From Rhizobium sp. RU36D (GTDB lineage: Bacteria > Pseudomonadota > Alphaproteobacteria > Rhizobiales > Rhizobiaceae), in the NCBI RefSeq assembly GCF_900176345.1, contig NZ_FWXU01000019.1, positions 50,924 to 114,923 on the forward strand: 64,000 nucleotides of DNA, given 5' to 3'. The notes under the pieces are model-generated. The model was not told the origin of the DNA. It did no database searches and was given only the letters and a program-made list of their open reading frames with translations. Position numbers and translations under genes: made by a program. Shown here piece by piece: positions 16,722-26,223 of the stretch. Within the stretch, counting starts at the first letter, position 1. Each line of letters begins with the position of its first letter.

Positions 16722-16837
16722 CCGACAGGAAGCCCCAAGTACAGATGCCGAAATGGCTGCTCTATGGCCTGATTGCCAAGGGTGTTGTCGTGGCTCTGGT
16801 GATTGCCGGCGTCGTCCTTTACGTGTCGTTGAAATAG
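16718..16837 (+). CDS. Single-pass mini membrane protein
   Basis: 39-residue protein with a charged N-terminus (MTDRKPQVQMPKWLLYG) and one hydrophobic helix of about 20 residues (LIAKGVVVALVIAGVVLYV). The start overlaps the first GFA stop codon in an ATGA arrangement and the stop lies 9 bases before the second GFA gene, so the frame is held in place by coupling on both sides. No family recognised. It may anchor or regulate a partner at the inner membrane; that is speculation. Confidence 0.7.
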   Translation: MTDRKPQVQMPKWLLYGLIAKGVVVALVIAGVVLYVSLK

Positions 16838-16846
16838 GAGAGTGGG

Positions 16847-17301
16847 ATGGAAGGCATATTTACCGGCGGATGCCAATGCGGCGCGGTGCGGTTCCGGGCC
16901 GAAAAGCTCGGCCGCCCGTCGATCTGCCATTGCCGCATGTGCCAGAAGGCGTTTGGCGGCTTCTTCGGCGCGCTGGTGACCGCCGACCAGGCGCATCTGC
17001 AATGGACGCGCAGCCAGCCAACGTTGTTTCGCTCCTCCAAGAAGGTGCATCGCGGCTTCTGCCCGAGATGCGGCACGCCGCTGACCTATCATCATCCGGG
17101 TGGGGTGGAGATTGCCATCGGCGCCTTCGACCAGGCCTATCTGATCGAGCCCGAGGTTCAGGTGAACCATCACCTGCGCCTGCCGTGGATCGATCACCTG
17201 TTCGAAAAGCCAGCCGTCGCGCAAAGCCTTGACGAGGCCGAGATGATTTCCTTCCAGCATCCCGACCACGATACGGCGCAGTGGCCGCCGGAGGACGAGC
17301 A

Positions 17302-17305
<4 letters not shown>
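16847..17305 (+). CDS. GFA family protein, copy 2
   Basis: 152-residue GFA/CENP-V zinc protein with GGCQCGAVRF at residues 7-16, CHCRMCQKAFGGFFG near residue 28 and GFCPRCGTPLTYH near residue 72, that is, all zinc-binding cysteines. AGGAG lies 6-10 bases before the ATG. It shares the C-terminal QHPDHDT-WP motif with the two neighbouring copies, which shows that the three arose by duplication. The final four bases overlap the next GFA gene. Confidence 0.9.
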
Positions 17306-18752
<1,447 letters not shown>

Positions 18753-18776
18753 GTTTTTCGGTACTCGGCGTCCTCT

Positions 18777-18939
18777 GTACCCCCCTCTGCCCTGCCGGGC
18801 ATCTCCCCCTCAAGGGGGGAGATCGATCCGGTGGCCGCCGTTCACGACCAACCGACAGCCTGTCATTGGATTGGCGGTGGTGCGGCAATTCGATCTCCCC
18901 CCTTGAGGGGGAGATGCCCGGCAGGGCAGAGGGGGGTAC
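18777..18939. repeat. RIME-like palindromic intergenic element
   Basis: Two 49-base arms, 18777-18825 and 18891-18939, are perfect reverse complements around a 65-base centre. Each arm holds the core ATCTCCCCCT and GGGGGGAGATC, resembling the Rhizobium-specific intergenic mosaic elements known in this family. It lies between pip and cimA, in a 229-base gap with no gene. The RNA from either strand would fold into a very stable hairpin, which could end or stabilise transcripts. Confidence 0.85.
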
Positions 18940-18981
18940 CCTTCTCGACACAATAACAAAATCGCCTCGGGAGGCATATCA

Positions 18982-20598
18982 ATGACACGCGAAAAGATCA
19001 CCCTCTTCGACACGACGCTCAGGGACGGCCAGCAGACGCCGGGGATTGATTTTTCGGTCGAGGACAAGATCGCGATCGCGGCCATGCTGGACGAGTTCGG
19101 GCTTGATTATGTCGAGGGCGGGTATCCCGGCGCCAACCCGACCGACACTGCCTTCTTCTCGAAGAAGCGCACGGGGCGTGCCTCCTTCGTCGCCTTCGGC
19201 ATGACCAAGCGTCCCGGTGTGTCGGCCTCCAACGATCCGGGACTTGCGCAATTGCTGCAGGCGAAAAGCGATGCCATCTGTTTCGTGGCCAAGAGCTGGG
19301 ATTACCATGTGAAGGTCGCGCTCGGCTGTTCAAACGAGGAAAATCTCGAGGCGATCCGCGATAGCGTCGAAGCCGCCATTGCCGCCGGCAAGGAGGCGAT
19401 GGTCGATTGCGAGCATTTCTTCGACGGCTACAAGGCCAATACGGGCTATGCGCTGGCCTGCGCCAAGGCGGCCTATGATGCCGGCGCCCGCTGGGTGGTG
19501 CTGTGCGACACCAATGGCGGCACGCAGCCGCCGGAAATCCGCGAGATCGTCACCGCCGTGATCGCCGCGGGCGTGCCGGGTGCGTCGCTGGGCATCCATG
19601 CGCATAACGACACCGGCCAGGCCGTGGCCAACTCGTTGGCAGCCGTCGAGGCCGGCGTGCGCCAGATCCAGGGCACGCTGAACGGCATCGGCGAGCGCTG
19701 CGGCAATGCCGACCTCGTGACCATCATCCCGACGCTGGCGCTAAAGGAAACCTATTCGAGCCGCTTCGAGACCTCGATCGACCGGGAAAAGCTGGAGGGC
19801 CTGACGCGGCTCTCCCATGCCTTTGACGAGTTGCTGAACCGCTCCCCCGATCACCAGAGCCCCTATGTCGGTGCCTCTGCCTTCGCCACCAAGGCCGGCA
19901 TCCATGCCTCGGCCTTGCTGAAGGATCCCCGGACCTATGAGCATGTCGTGCCGGAAAGTGTGGGCAATTTCCGCAAGGTCATGGTGTCCGACCAGGGCGG
20001 CAAGGCAAACTTCATCAACGAGTTGAAGCGACGCGGCATCACTGTCGACAAGAACGACCCGAAGCTCGATGCGCTGATCTCCGTGGTCAAGGAGCGGGAA
20101 GCCTCCGGCTATGCCTATGAGGGCGCCGATGCCAGCTTCGAACTGCTGGCGCGGCGGATGCTGGGGGCCGTGCCGGAATTCTTCACGGTGGACGGATTCC
20201 GCGTGATGGTCGAGCGCCGCTTCGATGCCAATGGCAACCTGAAAACCGTGTCGGAAGCCGTGGTCAAGCTCGTCGTGGACGGCAAGCCGGTCATGTCGGT
20301 GGCGGAAGGCGACGGCCCCGTCAATGCTCTCGACATTGCCTTGCGCAAGGATATCGGCAAGTACCAGAACGAGATCGACGACCTGGAACTGGTCGATTTC
20401 AAGGTCCGCATCCTCAATGGCGGCACCGAGGCGATTACCCGCGTGCTGATCGAATCCGCCGACGGCACCGGCCAGCGCTGGTGGACGGTGGGCGTTTCGG
20501 AAAACATCATCGACGCCTCGTTCCAAGCGCTGATGGATTCGATCGTCTACAAGCTGATGAAAAACCGGGCTATGGCCGGCAAGATCGCTGCGGAATGA
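18982..20598 (+). CDS. cimA: Citramalate synthase
   Basis: 538-residue member of the LeuA-like DRE-TIM family: DTTLRDGQQTPGIDFS at residues 10-25, the HAHNDTG metal motif near residue 209, and a C-terminal LeuA dimer/allosteric domain from about residue 400. CimA condenses pyruvate and acetyl-CoA to citramalate on the way to 2-oxobutyrate and isoleucine. The length (about 540) and the GGYPGANPTD segment favour CimA over isopropylmalate or homocitrate synthase. CTCGGGAGG precedes the ATG. Confidence 0.9.
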   Translation: MTREKITLFDTTLRDGQQTPGIDFSVEDKIAIAAMLDEFGLDYVEGGYPGANPTDTAFFSKKRTGRASFVAFGMTKRPGVSASNDPGLAQLLQAKSDAICFVAKSWDYHVKVALGCSNEENLEAIRDSVEAAIAAGKEAMVDCEHFFDGYKANTGYALACAKAAYDAGARWVVLCDTNGGTQPPEIREIVTAVIAAGVPGASLGIHAHNDTGQAVANSLAAVEAGVRQIQGTLNGIGERCGNADLVTIIPTLALKETYSSRFETSIDREKLEGLTRLSHAFDELLNRSPDHQSPYVGASAFATKAGIHASALLKDPRTYEHVVPESVGNFRKVMVSDQGGKANFINELKRRGITVDKNDPKLDALISVVKEREASGYAYEGADASFELLARRMLGAVPEFFTVDGFRVMVERRFDANGNLKTVSEAVVKLVVDGKPVMSVAEGDGPVNALDIALRKDIGKYQNEIDDLELVDFKVRILNGGTEAITRVLIESADGTGQRWWTVGVSENIIDASFQALMDSIVYKLMKNRAMAGKIAAE

Positions 20599-20619
20599 CG
20601 GCGGCCTTCAAGGGGACAT

Positions 20620-20643
20620 CTGCCTCCGTTGGAACGGAGGCAG
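20620..20643. terminator. Hairpin between cimA and the precursor genes
   Basis: An 11-base inverted repeat CTGCCTCCGTT / AACGGAGGCAG with two bases between the arms, 21 bases after the cimA stop. No T run follows on either strand, so it may act with Rho or as a roadblock between convergent transcripts. Confidence 0.45.
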
Positions 20644-20707
20644 GGTCTATCTCGTTGTCAAACATCCGAAGGGTGTAAACCGAGGATGCCTAGATTCACC
20701 CGAACAT

Positions 20708-21049
20708 TCAACCGATCCCGGGTCGCCCAATCGGCAACTGACCAATGCGCGATCCAATTGGCGGCCTGAATCGGTCGAGGAGTTCATCGAACATCCCTGC
20801 CCCTGGAACGGCGTCGAGTTCGTCATCATTCAATTCGCCGCGGGGGCTGGGAAGTGCCAGCACCATTTCGCCAGCCGCTTCGGTCACGACGCGGATGGTG
20901 AAGCCGGCAGGAACGTCCAGATCAAAGGCCGCTTTCAGCGCCTTTGCCGGATCTTCCGTGAGTTGCGCACGGAAAGCAGGCTCGGCCGAAGCCTTTGTCC
21001 TGATCGCCTGTTCCAGGGTCGCGCGCAGATGTAGCGTGTTATTTTCCAT
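20708..21049 (-). CDS. NHLP-leader-like RiPP precursor, copy A
   Basis: 113-residue protein whose first about 85 residues resemble the nitrile-hydratase-like leader peptide (NHLP/proteusin-type) family: an AxxEQAIRTKASAEPAFRAQ helix, DPAKALKAAFDLDVP, then strands ending in ELNDDELDAVPGAG. The acidic ELxxxELDxVxGG-type block is the usual place for leader removal. The remaining tail starts FDELLDRFRPPIGSRIG and is Gly/Pro-rich, without Cys. It lies 50 bases downstream of copy B on the same strand, with only a weak GAGAG ribosome site. No modifying enzyme or C39 transporter gene is adjacent. Confidence 0.75.
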   Translation of the reverse strand: MENNTLHLRATLEQAIRTKASAEPAFRAQLTEDPAKALKAAFDLDVPAGFTIRVVTEAAGEMVLALPSPRGELNDDELDAVPGAGMFDELLDRFRPPIGSRIGQLPIGRPGIG

Positions 21050-21099
21050 GTCTTACTCTCTCTAGAAACAATTGCCTTCGTTAAAAATCACGTGTCTTT

Positions 21100-21432
21100 T
21101 CACAATAATTTGCCGGCAATTATCCCCGCGATCGGGCTACCGGTGACTGGACGAAGTCTGTCCAGCAGATCAAAGAAGCCGCCTCCCGAAACAGAGTCCA
21201 ACTCGTCATCATTCAGCTCGCGGGTCGGGCTCGGCAGCACCAGCACAAGTTCTCCGGGCTGCTCGTTGACGACCCGCAGGGTGAAACTGGCTGGAATGTC
21301 CAGGCCGAAAGCGGACTTCAGGGCTTCCGCGGGATTGTCGCTGAGCTCAGCGCGGAAAGCGGGATCGGTCGCTGCCTTCTGGCGGATCGCGCCTTCAAAC
21401 GCTGCGCGCTGGTCTATGGCCTGTTCTGTCAT
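21100..21432 (-). CDS. NHLP-leader-like RiPP precursor, copy B
   Basis: 110-residue paralogue of the neighbouring gene. The leader helix AAFEGAIRQKAATDPAFRAE, the NPAEALKSAFGLDIP segment, the VLPSPTRELNDDELDSVSGG block and the tail GFFDLLDRLRPVTGSPIAG align along their whole length with copy A. The double glycine at the end of the acidic block is intact here. The ATG at 21432 has a strong AAGGAG 8 bases upstream, so the much longer open frame reaching 21702 is not used. The tail lacks Cys and has one Thr and one Ser. Probably the first gene of a two-gene operon. Confidence 0.78.
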   Translation of the reverse strand: MTEQAIDQRAAFEGAIRQKAATDPAFRAELSDNPAEALKSAFGLDIPASFTLRVVNEQPGELVLVLPSPTRELNDDELDSVSGGGFFDLLDRLRPVTGSPIAGIIAGKLL

Positions 21433-21843
21433 CGTGATCTCCTTCAAACAACCAGTCCTGGCGGTCTTCAGGTCGCGGTGGAAACAGATGTGTCTCAACC
21501 ACCCGACATGGCCGTCATGGGAGTCACGTAAGCACAGCCATGAGGCGCTGCAAGATCGCGGCGGAGGCGCAGATCGGCGAAATCTGGTGCAAATCCTCTG
21601 AGGACTCAGTCGCATAGCATCGTGCTGGAAAGGCCCCAATCGCCGGCCGAATACCACTTCTCGCCCCAGGTCGGCGTTTTCCAGCGCCGGCGGCGGATGC
21701 ACCTTGCGCCGCCTTCGTCAAATGCCGTTCGCCGGCCGCTCCGTCGTGACAATGATCGACTGTTCACCGGAATGAATTTGCCCATTCGTTGAGCAAGGAG
21801 TATGCCCGCGGTTTAAAAATGCGACAGCGGTTCAGGAAACACC
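21433..21843. other. Intergenic region between precursor operon and rarD
   Basis: 411 bases without a convincing gene. Divergent promoters for the precursor operon (minus) and rarD (plus) must lie here, but I see no strong -35/-10 pair. Two GANTC sites occur, a GAGTC and a GACTC. The open frames that cross it lack ribosome-binding sites and appear to be by-products of high GC. Confidence 0.6.
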
Positions 21844-22764
21844 ATGGCGACAGATCGAGAGCCACTCGTGAAGAACGAGGATAGCCCGCGTGGCTTTGCC
21901 TTTGCGCTCACCGCCTATCTGCTTTGGGGGTTCCTGCCCTTCTACATGAAGGGGGTGGCGCATATTCCAGCGCTTGAGGTCATCGCCCATCGGATCGTCT
22001 GGTCGGTTCCGATTGCCGGTGTCGTTCTTCTGGCTCTTGGCCGCACCGCCGATGTGAAGCGGGCGCTCAGAACGCCATCGGTATTGGCGATGGCTTGTGT
22101 GACGGCGGCACTCATTACCTTCAACTGGGGTATCTATGTCTGGGCGATCGCCAATGACCGGGCTTTGGACACCGCACTGGGCTATTTCATCAACCCGCTG
22201 TTTTCCATTTTCATGGGCGCGGTCCTCCTGAAGGAAAAGCTCAGCAAGGCGCAGATTGCCGCCATCATGCTGGCGGCGCTGGCTGTGGCCGTGCTGACCT
22301 ATGAAGCAGGGTCGCTGCCCTGGGCTTCGCTCGGGCTGACCTTCACCTGGGGCTTCTATGCCTATTTCCGCAAGACCTTGCCGGTCGGGCCGAACCAGGG
22401 TTTCTTCCTAGAAGTGCTGTTGCTCACGCCGGCGGCAATCGCCTACATCATCTACATCGAAGCCACCGGCCAGGGCCATTTCCTCCTCGGGAATACCTAT
22501 GACACCGTGATGCTCGCATGCGCCGGCTTTGCAACCGCGGTGCCGTTGATGATCTATGCCAATGGCGCCAAGCTCCTGCGGCTCTCGACCATCGGCATCA
22601 TGCAATATATTGCGCCGACCATGATCTTCCTGATCGCGGTCTTCATCTTCAAGGAGCCGTTCGGCACCGCGCGCATGATTGCCTTCCCGATGATCTGGCT
22701 GGCGCTGGTGCTCTATTCCATCTCCATGATCCGGCAATATCGCCAGCAGGAGCAGACTCGATGA
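21844..22764 (+). CDS. rarD: RarD-type EamA transporter
   Basis: 306-residue membrane protein with ten hydrophobic segments. It matches RarD, named for chloramphenicol sensitivity in Pseudomonas: GFAFALTAYLLWGFLPFY at the N-terminus, EVIAHRIVWSVP, FNWGIYVWAIANDRALDTAL and GYFINPLFSIFMGA are the characteristic blocks, and the C-terminal half contains IGIMQYIAPTMIFLIAVF. The natural substrate is not settled. The stop codon overlaps the start of a cupin gene (ATGA), so the two are coupled. Confidence 0.92.
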   Translation: MATDREPLVKNEDSPRGFAFALTAYLLWGFLPFYMKGVAHIPALEVIAHRIVWSVPIAGVVLLALGRTADVKRALRTPSVLAMACVTAALITFNWGIYVWAIANDRALDTALGYFINPLFSIFMGAVLLKEKLSKAQIAAIMLAALAVAVLTYEAGSLPWASLGLTFTWGFYAYFRKTLPVGPNQGFFLEVLLLTPAAIAYIIYIEATGQGHFLLGNTYDTVMLACAGFATAVPLMIYANGAKLLRLSTIGIMQYIAPTMIFLIAVFIFKEPFGTARMIAFPMIWLALVLYSISMIRQYRQQEQTR

Positions 22765-23090
22765 AGATGGCGGATATCGCCTTTGGCATTACCGACTGGA
22801 GCGGTGTCGAGGCCACGCGCCATGAGGGAGAAACCGGATATGCCTTGTGGCGGACACGGACCTTCGGCGATATCCGGGTGCGCATGGTCGAGTATTCGCC
22901 GGGATATATGGCAGACCACTGGTGCGTGAAGGGCCATATCCTGCTGTGCCTCGAGGGCGAGATGACGACCGAGCTAGAAGACGGCCGCCGCTTTCTTATG
23001 ACGCCGGGCGTCAGCTACCAGGTGGCCGACAATGCCGAGCCCCACCGGTCGTTTACCGCCACCGGCGCCAAGCTGTTTATCGTCGACTGA
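22761..23090 (+). CDS. Small cupin-fold protein
   Basis: 109-residue single-domain cupin. The segment YMADHWCVKGHILLCLEGE carries the conserved His/Cys residues seen in a small family annotated as DHCW-motif cupins, and EDGRRFLMTPGVSYQVAD is the second cupin motif. It starts within the rarD stop codon, so it is probably cotranslated with the transporter. A metal-binding or ligand-binding role is likely, but no reaction can be named. Confidence 0.8.
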   Translation: MKMADIAFGITDWSGVEATRHEGETGYALWRTRTFGDIRVRMVEYSPGYMADHWCVKGHILLCLEGEMTTELEDGRRFLMTPGVSYQVADNAEPHRSFTATGAKLFIVD

Positions 23091-23099
23091 TTGGAAAAA

Positions 23100-23720
23100 T
23101 CAGAGCTTGGCGAGGATCGAGGCGTCGCCGGCAGGCTCCGCCAATGCATCGAGCTTGTCGATGATCGCCGGCACGATGTCCTCGACATTGGCAATAACCA
23201 TCGGCTGCACCCGGTGCGCCGTATGGATGAAGCCCTGGTCGCGCATGTGACGGATCAGTTCGAGCATCGGATCCCAGAAGCCATTGATGTTGGCGAAGAC
23301 CATCGGCTTGGCATGGCGGCCGAGTTGCGCCCAGGTCATGATCTCGACGATCTCTTCCAGGGTGCCGATGCCGCCGGGAAGCGTCACGAAGGCATCGGCG
23401 CGCTCGAACATCTTGTGCTTGCGCTCATGCATGTCAGCGGTCACGATCAATTCATCGAGCTGGCCGAGGGAGTGGCGAGTCGCCTCCATATCGACAAGAA
23501 ACTCGGGTATGATCCCCGTCACGCTGCCACCATTGGACAGGACGCCCGAGGCCACCGCTCCCATGATGCCCTTGGTGCCGCCACCATAGACGAGGCGCGC
23601 GCCGTGAGCGGCGATCGACCGCCCCAAGGCGCGACCGCTCTCGATATAGGCTTTGTCCCGTCCTGGCTGGGAACCGCAATAGACACAGATGGATCGAATC
23701 GGCACAGTTTTTTCCGTCAT
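23100..23720 (-). CDS. LOG family protein
   Basis: 206-residue Rossmann-fold protein of the LOG (lonely guy) family, TIGR00730 type. The diagnostic motifs are VYGGGTKGIMG near residue 44 and LPGGIGTLEEI near residue 114. Family members release free cytokinin bases from nucleoside 5'-monophosphates, or hydrolyse AMP. Bacterial copies near housekeeping genes may serve nucleotide salvage rather than hormone production. It converges with the cupin gene, leaving 9 bases between them, and diverges from the LysM gene. Confidence 0.92.
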   Translation of the reverse strand: MTEKTVPIRSICVYCGSQPGRDKAYIESGRALGRSIAAHGARLVYGGGTKGIMGAVASGVLSNGGSVTGIIPEFLVDMEATRHSLGQLDELIVTADMHERKHKMFERADAFVTLPGGIGTLEEIVEIMTWAQLGRHAKPMVFANINGFWDPMLELIRHMRDQGFIHTAHRVQPMVIANVEDIVPAIIDKLDALAEPAGDASILAKL

Positions 23721-23878
23721 GGTGCCAAAAGATCAAGCCGGCCCGAATGCGTCAATAAAATTGACCAAAAAGCACTGGGAATAGCCGTGGAATCGATGAC
23801 AATGCTTGTGAAAAACGCCGGATAACGCTAGCAATTCCGAGGGATACCAGGGGGTAGCCCGTTCGGGGAGACATGACG

Positions 23879-26044
23879 ATGAAGATGCGTGGCGGCCTGC
23901 TGGCCCTGCTGGTTCTCGCAATAGCGACGGTTCTGATGGTTTTCTTTGTGTTGCCGCGCCTGGGCAACGATACGGAAACCAAGACGGAAGTCGCCGTGCC
24001 CGCGAAGGCGCCGGCCACCACGCCTGAAGCGAAACCGGCGGAACCTGCGGCTCCTGCCGTCGACCCGGCCGCTGCCACCGCTGCCGCCAGTTCCAAGATG
24101 GGCCGCCTGATGCGCGAGGCCGATGGCGCGCTGAAGAACCTCGAAGGTCTGTTTGCCAGCGGTAAGGTTCCCGGCGCCGATGCTTTTGCTGCCGCCAAGA
24201 CCTCGGCTGAATCAGCGCTTTCTGCGCTTGCGGCAACCGACCTGCCCGACGGCATTGACCAGGGTGCTGCCGACGCCATCACCAAGGCCCGCGCCAGTGC
24301 CGCCAAGGCACTCGATCTCTTGAAGGCACTGCCGACGGATCCGCAGGCTGCCGGCTCTGCCATCGCGGCCCTGACGAAGGCGCTTCTGGGCGAAGAGGCC
24401 GCACCGAGCGCTGCCGCAGCCACCACGCCGCCGGCCGCACCCAGCCAAAACAATACCGAGACGGCCGCCCCCGCCGCGCCGGCTGCCCCATCCACCGAGA
24501 CCGCCGCCGCGGATAAGCCGGTGCCGAAGTTCGACGTCTTGCGTGTCGAGCCTGATGGTTCGACCGTGATTGCCGGCAGTGCGGCACCCGGCACCAAGGT
24601 CGAGATCATCGATGGCAGCGACAAGGTGCTGTCATCCGCCGAGGCCGGCCCGACAGGCGATTTTGCCGCGGTGCTCGACAATCCGCTGCCGCCGGGCGAC
24701 CACGCGCTGGCCCTGCGCTCCGTCGACAAGAGCGGCGCAGCCGTGCGCTCAGACGAGGTCGCGACGATCTCCGTGCCCGACAAGGCCCAGGGGCAATTGC
24801 TGGCGATGATCAGCAAGCCCGGCGAGGCAAGCCGCGTGATCACGATGCCGGAAAGCGTCAACACCGGCGACAAGCAGCAGCGCGTAGCCGAACAGCAGAC
24901 AGCGGCGGCACCGGTTGCGACGCCGGACCTGCCCCAGGCATCGGCCGTATTGTCGACATCAGCTCCGTCCATTCCGACCGACGCAACAGCAGCCCCGGCG
25001 AGCCCCGCGACCGCAGCCGCCCCTGCGGCAGCGTCGACCGCTCCGGCAGAGGTTCAGGTGACCGCCGTCGAGATCGAGGGCGGACGCATCTTCATCGCCG
25101 GAACCGCCCCACCTTCGGCTAAGATTCGCGGCTATGCGGATGACGCGCTTGTTGGCGAAGCCACCGCCGATGCCAGCCGCCACTTCGTAATTGAAGGCAC
25201 GGCAGACCTCGCTGTTGGCGGCCATACGATCCGCGTGGATCTTCTCGACGCCACGGGCCAGGTGGCGGTGCGCGCATCTGTGCCGTTTGATCGCCCCGCT
25301 GGCGAGCAGGTCGCCGTCGTGGCTCCTGCCGATGGTGCAGGCGCGAAATCCGCTCTGGTGCCGCAGGACCTTTCAGCCTTCAACGCACAGCGTAACGGCC
25401 TGTCCCAGGCTGTCGGCATTCTCTCGAACCTCTATGCTGATGGCAAGAAGCCGACCCTCGACGCCCTGGCGGCTGCCCGCTCTGCGACGGAACTGGCGCT
25501 GAAGTCGCTCATCGAGTTCCGTCCGGTGGCCGAGTTCGCGCCGACTGTCGCCCGCCAGGTGACCGCAACGGCCGAAGGCGCCGGCAAGGCGCTTGCCGCG
25601 CTGCAGGCCGTTCCCCAGGATGTCGATGCCATGGGCAAGGCGCTGCCGCAGATCCGGGCGCTGATCGACGAGGTGCTGCAGATGGCACCGGCCGCGGGAT
25701 CTTCGGATGCGACGGCCCAGGCTGCAACGGCGCCTGCAGCGTCGGCGCAGACGGCTGCCGCCGGTGGAAATGCCGAGACGGCCGCGCCCAAGACCATCGA
25801 GCAGGCACCGCTGACGGCAAGCCGCGACAGCGTCATCATCCGCCAGGGCGATACATTGTGGCAGATCTCGCGCCGGGTCTATGGCCAGGGCGTGCGCTAC
25901 ACCACGATCTATCTCGCCAACGAGGGCCAGATCACCAACCCGGACAAGATTGCGCCGGGCCAGATCTTCAGTGTGCCGAGCGAAGCCTTGCCGAATGCAG
26001 AAGAGTTGCATCGCCGCCGCCTGCGGGGCGAAAAGATCGACTGA
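23879..26044 (+). CDS. Large LysM-domain envelope protein
   Basis: 721-residue protein with one N-terminal membrane helix (GLLALLVLAIATVLMVFFVLP), then Ala/Pro-rich linkers joining duplicated domains. A helical module (about 72-173) recurs at about 499-602, and an Ig-like module (215-301) recurs at 391-476. A LysM domain (RQGDTLWQISRRVYGQG, about 651-702) ends the protein and should bind peptidoglycan. The ATG at 23879 is preferred because GGGGAG lies 8 bases upstream; the earlier ATG at 23873 is only 2 bases from it. Periplasmic, membrane-anchored. A strong terminator follows. Confidence 0.88.
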   Translation: MKMRGGLLALLVLAIATVLMVFFVLPRLGNDTETKTEVAVPAKAPATTPEAKPAEPAAPAVDPAAATAAASSKMGRLMREADGALKNLEGLFASGKVPGADAFAAAKTSAESALSALAATDLPDGIDQGAADAITKARASAAKALDLLKALPTDPQAAGSAIAALTKALLGEEAAPSAAAATTPPAAPSQNNTETAAPAAPAAPSTETAAADKPVPKFDVLRVEPDGSTVIAGSAAPGTKVEIIDGSDKVLSSAEAGPTGDFAAVLDNPLPPGDHALALRSVDKSGAAVRSDEVATISVPDKAQGQLLAMISKPGEASRVITMPESVNTGDKQQRVAEQQTAAAPVATPDLPQASAVLSTSAPSIPTDATAAPASPATAAAPAAASTAPAEVQVTAVEIEGGRIFIAGTAPPSAKIRGYADDALVGEATADASRHFVIEGTADLAVGGHTIRVDLLDATGQVAVRASVPFDRPAGEQVAVVAPADGAGAKSALVPQDLSAFNAQRNGLSQAVGILSNLYADGKKPTLDALAAARSATELALKSLIEFRPVAEFAPTVARQVTATAEGAGKALAALQAVPQDVDAMGKALPQIRALIDEVLQMAPAAGSSDATAQAATAPAASAQTAAAGGNAETAAPKTIEQAPLTASRDSVIIRQGDTLWQISRRVYGQGVRYTTIYLANEGQITNPDKIAPGQIFSVPSEALPNAEELHRRRLRGEKID

Positions 26045-26123
26045 TCTTTACGATTGTCAGGTCGTTCGCAGGGAAACATGCGGACAAAGATTGCAATCCC
26101 GATGCCCGGACCTTATTTGCCTT

Positions 26124-26154
26124 GAAACGGCGGCCCTCACTCGGCCGCCGTTTC
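26124..26154 (+). terminator. Terminator after the LysM gene
   Basis: A perfect 12-bp stem, GAAACGGCGGCC at 26124-26135 with GGCCGCCGTTTC at 26143-26154, and a 7-base loop. The T run is folded into the stem and then continues as CTTCT. It ends the LysM transcript ahead of the ABC exporter gene. Confidence 0.75.
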
Positions 26155-26223
26155 CTTCTGATATCCAGCGCCATTGCGGCGGCTATCGCCGCATTGACCA
26201 TCGCATCGCTTCCGGGGACGGAC

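Noticed and set aside
18753..18981. CRISPR or tRNA in the pip-cimA gap
   Set aside because: The repetition is a single inverted repeat, not an array, and no cloverleaf can be drawn.
23752..24972. 406-codon minus-strand frame opposite the LysM gene
   Set aside because: Low-complexity Ala/Ser product from the Ala/Pro-rich linkers; no start signal.
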